Below are positions 40,941-45,450 of a DNA stretch of 45,450 nt, piece after piece. Under the pieces are notes generated by a model. That model made no database searches. It was given only the letters and a program-made list of their open reading frames with translations, and was not told where the DNA came from. The first letter of the stretch is position 1; each line of letters begins with the position of its first letter. A program made the position numbers and the translations under genes. The stretch spans positions 1-45,450 of the forward strand of contig CAKPHD010000008.1 in the NCBI GenBank assembly GCA_934155625.1, given 5' to 3'. This DNA is from an uncultured Clostridia bacterium. Its GTDB lineage: Bacteria; Bacillota; Clostridia; TANB77; CAG-508.

Positions 40941-41588
40941 TTACATTTTTCTAAATACTCCTGCAACTTTTCCAAGGATTTTGCAGTCTGGCACTATTAT
41001 TGGGTCCATTGTGTGATTTTCTGGTTGTAGACGAATATGTCCATTTTCTTTATAAAATGTTTTTACTGTTGCTTCATCTTCTATTAATGCTACAACTATT
41101 TCTCCATTACTAGCATTGCTTTGTTTTTTTACTAATATGTAGTCTCCATCTAAGATTCCAGCTTCTATCATGCTTTCTCCTCTTACTGTTAGCATAAAGC
41201 TTTCACTGTTTCCAACAAAGTCTATTGGAATAGGAAATGTATCTGTTACATTTTCTACTGCTAATATTGGTTGCCCTGCTGTTATTTTTCCTATTACTGG
41301 TACATCTACCATTTCTCTTTGTGCATAGAAATTCTTGCTTTCCATTTTTAATGGTTGTCCATCTGTTCCTTTTATTACTTTTAATGTTCTTCCTTTTTTG
41401 TCTTCTTTTTTTATAAATCCTTGCTTTTCTAATTTCGCTAAATATGCATGTACCGTTGCTGTTGAACTTAATCCGATTGCTTTTCCTATTTCTCTTACTG
41501 ATGGTGGATATCCATTTTCTATTACTTGTTCTTCTATGAATTTTAGTATTGCTTTTTCCTTTCTAGTAGTTTCAGCTCTAGTTCCCAT
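40941..41588 (-). CDS. lexA: SOS repressor LexA
   Basis: The 215-aa repressor has an N-terminal winged helix (PPSVREIGKAIGLSSTATVHAYLAK). The C-terminal S24 self-cleavage domain has the A104-G105 scissile bond (KITAGQP), catalytic S139 (RGESMIEAGI) and K176 (DEATVKTFY). RecA filaments trigger cleavage and derepress DNA repair genes. AAGGAG lies about 10 nt before the ATG. Its promoter overlaps the greA terminator. I find no good CGAAC-N4-GTTCG box in that promoter. Confidence 0.97.
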   Translation of the reverse strand: MGTRAETTRKEKAILKFIEEQVIENGYPPSVREIGKAIGLSSTATVHAYLAKLEKQGFIKKEDKKGRTLKVIKGTDGQPLKMESKNFYAQREMVDVPVIGKITAGQPILAVENVTDTFPIPIDFVGNSESFMLTVRGESMIEAGILDGDYILVKKQSNASNGEIVVALIEDEATVKTFYKENGHIRLQPENHTMDPIIVPDCKILGKVAGVFRKM

Positions 41589-41619
41589 TTACATCACTTC
41601 TCCTTTTTTCTATGCAATA

Positions 41620-41648
41620 ATAATATCATACCAAAAAAGAAATGTCAA
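41620..41648 (-). promoter_or_regulatory. lexA promoter embedded in the greA terminator
   Basis: TTGACA (41643-41648), 17 bp, TATTAT (41620-41625) on the minus strand. The -35 hexamer is part of the downstream arm of the greA terminator stem, and the terminator T run forms the start of the spacer. Confidence 0.75.
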
Positions 41649-41666
41649 ACAAATTTTTGACATTTC
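41632..41666 (-). terminator. Terminator of greA
   Basis: Perfect 11-bp stem GAAATGTCAAA/TTTGACATTTC with a 6-nt loop followed by six T on the minus strand. It shares bases with the lexA -35. Confidence 0.88.
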
Positions 41667-41672
41667 TTCATT

Positions 41673-42149
41673 TTATTTTTTTATTTTTCTTATTTCATAT
41701 TTTATTACTCCAGCAGGTGCTTGAACTTCTACTGTTGCTCCCTTTTTAGCTCCTAAAAGTGCCTTTCCTATTGGGGATTCGTTTGATATTTTATTTTCAG
41801 CTAAATTTACTTCTGTTGAACCTACTATAGTGTATTCTACCTCTTCATCAAATTCAACATCATATAATGTTACTGTATTTCCTATTTGTACTGTTTTTGT
41901 ATCTATTTCGCTTTCATCTATGATTTTCGCATATCTTATTTTATTTTCTAATTCTGCAATTTTTGCTTCATTTTCTGCTTGTGCATTTTTGGCTTCATCA
42001 TATTCTGAGTTTTCTGATAGGTCTCCAAATCCTAATGCTACTTTTATTCTTTCAGCTATTTCTGATCTTGTTTCTGTTCTTAGTCTTTCTAATTCTTTTT
42101 CTAATTTGTCATATCCTTCTTGTGTTAATATAACCTCTTTTTCTTCCAT
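41673..42149 (-). CDS. greA: Transcription elongation factor GreA
   Basis: The 158-aa factor stimulates RNA cleavage in backtracked RNA polymerase. The N-terminal coiled coil carries LTQEGYDKLEKELERLRTET and the acidic tip GFGDLSENSEYDEAKNAQ with the D-E pair. The C-terminal FKBP-like domain has SPIGKALLGAKKGATVEVQAP. The ATG at 42149 was chosen over a GTG at 42158 for its spacing from AAAGGA. A consensus promoter lies about 100 nt upstream, leaving a long 5' leader. Confidence 0.97.
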   Translation of the reverse strand: MEEKEVILTQEGYDKLEKELERLRTETRSEIAERIKVALGFGDLSENSEYDEAKNAQAENEAKIAELENKIRYAKIIDESEIDTKTVQIGNTVTLYDVEFDEEVEYTIVGSTEVNLAENKISNESPIGKALLGAKKGATVEVQAPAGVIKYEIRKIKK

Positions 42150-42247
42150 GTTAATCACATTCCTTTCTAGCTAAACTCCGGTTGAACCATTGTTTTGTAT
42201 GGTATATACGATAAAGAGCGACTTATTAGCCGCCTTTATATTTAACA
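42150..42247 (-). other. Long 5' leader of greA with a hairpin
   Basis: The predicted transcript start lies near 42247, giving about 98 nt before the greA ATG. AAAGGCGGCT can pair with AGTCGCTCTTT (42210-42237 region), forming a moderately stable hairpin, with AT-rich single-stranded flanks. I do not recognise a known riboswitch or protein leader. Confidence 0.4.
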
Positions 42248-42253
42248 GTTAGT

Positions 42254-42282
42254 ATGATACTGCATTTTTTATTTTTTGTCAA
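42254..42282 (-). promoter_or_regulatory. greA promoter
   Basis: TTGACA (42277-42282), 17 bp, TATCAT (42254-42259) on the minus strand. Confidence 0.75.
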
Positions 42283-42305
42283 GATATTTTTCAAAATTTT
42301 CATGG

Positions 42306-43583
42306 TTATTGTTTTTGGTTTAATATTTCCTCTTTCATTCCGGCTTTTCTTTTTATATATTCTAAAAAATAATCACTATATACTTTTCTTATCACTTCAT
42401 TTGGTGTTACAAATTTTAGTGTTCCAAATTCATTTTCTTTTATTGTTAAATACCCCAAATAAAATAATAATGAAATTAACTCTTTTTCTCCAAAACTTAT
42501 TTCTGCATTAAACTTTTCTGTTAATTCGCTTTCTACTGGTTCTTCTGCTACTATCTTTTCTAATAATTCTATTTTGTTCATATTTTGGCATAAATCCATG
42601 AATGCTTCTATTTTTCCATAATCACTTAATATATTTATATCTACTAATTCTTCTGGTACTTCTTGTTGTTCTTTATACGCATTTAAAAAATATAATGTCA
42701 TATTTGAGTTATATATTTTATATTTTTCATACTCATCTTTTATCATATCAGAAAATATGTATCCATCATAATTTTCTTTTATTATTGGCAATAACTCTTC
42801 TTGTTTTTCTTCTGATATGTCTATTTCCGTCATTAAATATTTTACATCTTCTTTACTAAATCCTAGCATATCATTAAACATTATATTTTTTGTTATATCT
42901 CTTGCTATATTAAACCCACTTGTTGTACTATCTAATGTTATTGGTGCAACTCCTGTAATAAATATTCTGTCTACTACCGATTCTGTTCCTTCTTTCAAGA
43001 TTTCATACCATTTTCTTATTTTTCCATTCTTTGCAACTAGTTCTTTAAATTCATCTGTCTTAAAACCTAATAATTCATTTGCAAAATGATCATATTCATC
43101 TATTATTACATATATCTTTTCATTTCTTCTTTGTGTTCTAAATGCTTCAAATATACTTCCTAATATTCCCTCTGTACTTTGTTCTGGGTTATTGTAAAAC
43201 TCTAGCTCATAATCTGTTACAAATCTGTTTATTCCTAAATCCACTTTTTCTCTAAATCCCTTTATTGTCTCTTCTACTGTGTTTGTACTTATTCCAGAAA
43301 AATTAAATCTTAATATGCTATATCTATTTTTATTTGGTGTAGGATTTTTTCCTATATATGTTTTTCCAAATAGTTCTTCAAATTTATCTGCTTTATTTTT
43401 ATCATAATAACACTCTAATGTGCTTGTAAATAATGTCTTTCCAAATTTTCTTGGTCGCAAAAACATTATTGTTTTATCTGCTAAATCTTCCATTTTCTCT
43501 ATATACATTGTTTTGTCTACGTATATTCTATTTTCTGCAACTATTTCTTCATAATTACTTATTCCGTTTGGTAATTTTCTCAT
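42306..43583 (-). CDS. AAA-ATPase-like protein, C-terminal nuclease domain not visible
   Basis: The 425-aa protein matches the AAA-ATPase-like family (PF09820 type): RKLPNGISNYEEIVAENRIY VDKTMYIE, a P-loop LRPRKFGKTLFTSTLECYYD, Walker B VYVIIDEYDHFAN-like, and FITGVAPITLDSTTSGFNIA. Most relatives add a PD-(D/E)xK nuclease (DUF1703) and reach 520-580 aa; here the chain ends soon after TPNEVIRKVYSDYFLEYIKR with no nuclease motif. These proteins are very numerous in gut bacteria and their role is unknown, with defence or mobility suspected. The ATG at 43583 was preferred to a GTG at 43589. Confidence 0.85.
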   Translation of the reverse strand: MRKLPNGISNYEEIVAENRIYVDKTMYIEKMEDLADKTIMFLRPRKFGKTLFTSTLECYYDKNKADKFEELFGKTYIGKNPTPNKNRYSILRFNFSGISTNTVEETIKGFREKVDLGINRFVTDYELEFYNNPEQSTEGILGSIFEAFRTQRRNEKIYVIIDEYDHFANELLGFKTDEFKELVAKNGKIRKWYEILKEGTESVVDRIFITGVAPITLDSTTSGFNIARDITKNIMFNDMLGFSKEDVKYLMTEIDISEEKQEELLPIIKENYDGYIFSDMIKDEYEKYKIYNSNMTLYFLNAYKEQQEVPEELVDINILSDYGKIEAFMDLCQNMNKIELLEKIVAEEPVESELTEKFNAEISFGEKELISLLFYLGYLTIKENEFGTLKFVTPNEVIRKVYSDYFLEYIKRKAGMKEEILNQKQ

Positions 43584-43726
43584 TTTCACTACCTCTTTTC
43601 TTTATCTTTATACTAGATTGTACTCTTTATATTTGTTACAATTACATTTTACTATACCCCTTGTTAAATTGCAATGATTTTCAATTTTATTTTTGCTATA
43701 CCTAGACATATTACTTGTCTAAGTCT

Positions 43727-43926
43727 TTACATTTCTACCGTTCCATCTCCTCTTATCTTTCCTTTTATTACTATAAATTGATTTATTTTATAATTTCTAT
43801 AAATATAATCTGCTCTAAAATTGTAAGCTTTAACTCTAATAATGCTTTTATTTGATAATTCCATATCAAAATAAGCTATTGATTTGTTTTTTTATTATAA
43901 ATTCAAATTTTACTTCATCTATCGCT
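43727..43926 (-). pseudogene. Degraded C-terminal fragment, OB-fold-like
   Basis: One frame from 43864 encodes 45 aa (MELSNKSIIRVKAYNFRADY IYRN... ending KINQFIVIKGKIRGDGTVEM). The FIVIKGKIRGDGTVE end resembles the last strands of OB folds in DNA-processing proteins. Upstream, DEVKFEFIIK in another frame seems to belong to the same protein, the shift falling in an A7 run near 43885-43892. It has no start or ribosome binding site and abuts an IS-like end, so I read it as a remnant. Family assignment is tentative. Confidence 0.5.
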
Positions 43927-44012
43927 TACTTTTAATTTAAATTCTTTTGAATATTTTGACATATAAAATGAACCCTCCTTATTAAACTTTTTTGTCTAAT
44001 AATTTGGGTTCA
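43915..44012 (-). mobile_element. IS3-family-like left end with 5' stub of orfA
   Basis: On the minus strand the segment begins TGAACCCAAATTATTAGAC. An AAGGAGG site follows, then an ATG at 43962 reading MSKYSKEFKLKV before a stop after 15 codons. MxKYSKEFKLKV is the classic opening of IS3/IS150-group OrfA, and the terminal TG with about 50 bp before orfA fits an IS3 left end. The rest of the transposase is missing. It lies between the GC-rich segment downstream of the SUMF1-like gene and the degraded fragment. Confidence 0.6.
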
Positions 44013-44015
44013 CTT

Positions 44016-44160
44016 AAGTGAGGACTAGTCCGGTGAGGAGACGACTCACACTTGTTGCTTCGCATCATGTGCGACCCGTCTTCCTCTCATTCTGATTTTT
44101 ATATTTAATTCTTTGTTTGAGCTCATTTTAGTTTATCGCTGGACAGGACTCAGGGCTACC
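44016..44160. other. GC-rich structured segment downstream of the candidate variable region
   Basis: This stretch is much richer in GC than its surroundings and contains several dyads: palindrome GGACTAGTCC (44022-44031), GTGAG/CTCAC (44033-44037, 44045-44049), GAGGAGACG with CGTCTTCCTC (44035-44043, 44077-44086), and TCGCA/TGCGA (44060-44064, 44070-44074). No ORF. In diversity-generating retroelements a hairpin or cruciform just beyond the variable region helps target homing; this is a candidate for such a site. Confidence 0.5.
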
Positions 44161-45450
44161 CTAAAAAAGTGAAACTCTGAAGCAGAGGTCGCTGCTGAAA
44201 CCGGTCGTAGTGCTGAGAGCACGGTAGGCTGCTGGAAAATTACTGCCACCGTTGCTAGAATAGCCCCCTCGAGGGGCACAAGGATTGCTTGAATCAGAGG
44301 TTTTTTCTAGTGTCCATTCCCATACGTTTCCTGCCAAATCATATATTCCTTGTTTACTAAATTCTTCACTTGCTCCTGTTGATAATAATATAGCATTTTC
44401 TGAATCTTTCTTTCCGTATGCTCCACTTGTCCAATTTCCTAATTCGTAAGTATTAGTATCCATTATAGCATATTTCGAATTTGCATTTGTTATATTCCAT
44501 AAATTATTACTGTAATTTCCCCAATTTGTACTATTTGTTTTTAAATCTGCTTGTGTTGTTCCTTTTGTTTCTAAATATTTTAATACTAAATCCCATTGCA
44601 CTCCAAACATTAAACTACTTGTATAATTTCCAGATTCCATATTACTTGCTAATGTTTGGGCTTGGTTACATGTTACATTATTATATGGATATGCATTTTG
44701 CTTTATTACTGGTATTTCTGTTGGTGCTGTATTTTCATCTCCTTCTGTTTTTGGCGCATTTTCTATTCCTGTTTCATATTTTCCTACATAAAATCCTCCA
44801 TTTTGATATACACTTTTTAACATTTTCTGTTTTAATGCTGTATATTGTGCACTTGTTAATCCTGTTGCTGCATCTGAATAATATTCATCTTTGTAACTTG
44901 TTCCATTTCTATAATCATTTGTATATGTGTGTAAATCTGTTTCTATTTTTATATATTCATCTGTTGTGAATTCAGTTATGTTTAACCCTGCTGTTGGATA
45001 TACTTCTGATGTTTTTGGCACTTCTACCCACACATATTGATTTCCTTTACTATCTTGTATTGTTAAGCCATTTTCTAATGTGGTTCCTTCTACTTGTGTA
45101 AATCCATCTGGCAAATATGTTCCTCCTGTTGTTTTAGGTTTTTGACTTGTTACTGTTGTTCCTCCTCCATTTTGTTCTTCACCTGGTTGTTTTGGCTCTG
45201 CTGTTATACTTACTCCTATATTTGATGTTAAATCTTCTTTTGTTTCATCTATTGGTGTTTTTAACAACTTAATTGTTACTGTTAATGTTGTTTCCTCTTG
45301 TGCCTTTAATGTTGTTTTTTCTACTGTACATATTGTCTCAAAGTACTTCTCGTTTGAACTTGTTGCTTCTGCAGTTAAATCTGCTGATAAATCTTGACTT
45401 TGATTTTTTACTGTATATGTTGCTGTTGCTGTATCTCCTTTTGCTGTTAG
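44161..45450 (-). CDS. SUMF1/FGE-fold (C-type-lectin-like) surface protein, 5' end outside window; candidate DGR target
   Basis: The frame is open to the right edge (430 codons visible). An N-terminal part of Ig-like or pilin-associated character (TAKGDTATATYTVKNQSQDL) leads to a Gly/Thr-rich linker. The formylglycine-generating-enzyme-like domain follows: VWVEVPKTSEVYPTAGLNIT, GFYVGKYETG, MFGVQWDLVLKYLETKG, GIYDLAGNVWEWT, then RGGYSSNGGS and GFSSDLCFRVSLF. The last 40 codons are GC-rich with Ser/Asn/Asp/Cys clusters, the pattern of variable regions in DGR target proteins. The FGE catalytic cysteine pair is not evident. Reverse transcriptase and template repeat are not in the window, so active diversification is unproven. 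Confidence 0.8.
   Translation of the reverse strand, partial: LTAKGDTATATYTVKNQSQDLSADLTAEATSSNEKYFETICTVEKTTLKAQEETTLTVTIKLLKTPIDETKEDLTSNIGVSITAEPKQPGEEQNGGGTTVTSQKPKTTGGTYLPDGFTQVEGTTLENGLTIQDSKGNQYVWVEVPKTSEVYPTAGLNITEFTTDEYIKIETDLHTYTNDYRNGTSYKDEYYSDAATGLTSAQYTALKQKMLKSVYQNGGFYVGKYETGIENAPKTEGDENTAPTEIPVIKQNAYPYNNVTCNQAQTLASNMESGNYTSSLMFGVQWDLVLKYLETKGTTQADLKTNSTNWGNYSNNLWNITNANSKYAIMDTNTYELGNWTSGAYGKKDSENAILLSTGASEEFSKQGIYDLAGNVWEWTLEKTSDSSNPCAPRGGYSSNGGSNFPAAYRALSTTTGFSSDLCFRVSLF

Noticed and set aside
41589..41631. Canonical LexA box in the lexA promoter
   Set aside because: No GAAC-N4-GTTC or close variant is present; the visible dyad is the greA terminator.

Overview
The window looks like chromosome from a very AT-rich, low-GC Gram-positive anaerobe of the class Clostridia, probably an uncultured gut lineage. 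Supporting signs are strong AGGAGG ribosome binding sites, perfect TTGACA-17-TATAAT promoters, RNase Y, LexA, CsoR, a flavodiiron protein, a SpoVK/CbxX-type ATPase and standard code with TGA as stop. The species cannot be named from sequence alone. Almost every gene is on the minus strand; deoD is the only clear plus-strand gene.

Layout. 1-5.4 kb: small housekeeping and accessory genes. These are a probable MBL-fold start at the edge, a 44-codon ORF, an ASCH protein, an unusual pyrophosphatase-VOC fusion, a membrane protein, a flavodiiron protein next to tag, a PPC/DUF296 protein, a pentapeptide-repeat protein and a small membrane protein. 5.5-11.5 kb: a CbxX-type AAA+ ATPase, then a tight two-gene operon of DUF262 proteins (one with a DUF1524 HNH nuclease domain), which is a GmrSD-like defence candidate. 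11.6-17.1 kb: a MerR remnant under an intact MerR-type promoter, an unknown gene, mntP, class I aldolase, a frameshifted FtsW-like gene with its PadR regulator, and a toxin-antitoxin pair. 17.3-21 kb: copper operon csoR / 39-aa half-HMA peptide / copZ / copA. 21-27.6 kb: dGTPase, MecA-type PBP, frameshifted cca, a second toxin-antitoxin pair, dinB. 27.7-42.2 kb: rny, small alarmone synthetase, deoD, argS, cysS, class A PBP, an unknown gene, KilA-N protein, GH18 hydrolase, lexA, greA. 42.3-45.45 kb: AAA-ATPase-like protein, a degraded patch with an IS3-type end, and the 3' part of a SUMF1/FGE-fold gene whose GC-rich end resembles the variable region of a diversity-generating retroelement target.

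Two families of non-coding repeats stand out. Family A (13.2, 20.8, 29.5 kb) has terminal inverted repeats around a conserved GC-richer core. Family B (17.3, 20.6, 29.7 kb) has a conserved core of about 135 nt closed by a 20-24 bp stem that differs between copies yet is perfectly self-complementary within each copy, with a further compensatory pair inside. At both double loci they lie in the same order and orientation (A then B). This conserved pair of structured elements, together with the DUF262 operon and the retroelement-like target gene, is the least explained content of the window.

Three loci (ftsW-like, cca, and the OB-like remnant at 43.7-43.9 kb) show frameshifts in short homopolymers or GC runs. 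Sequence alone cannot separate real decay from assembly error.
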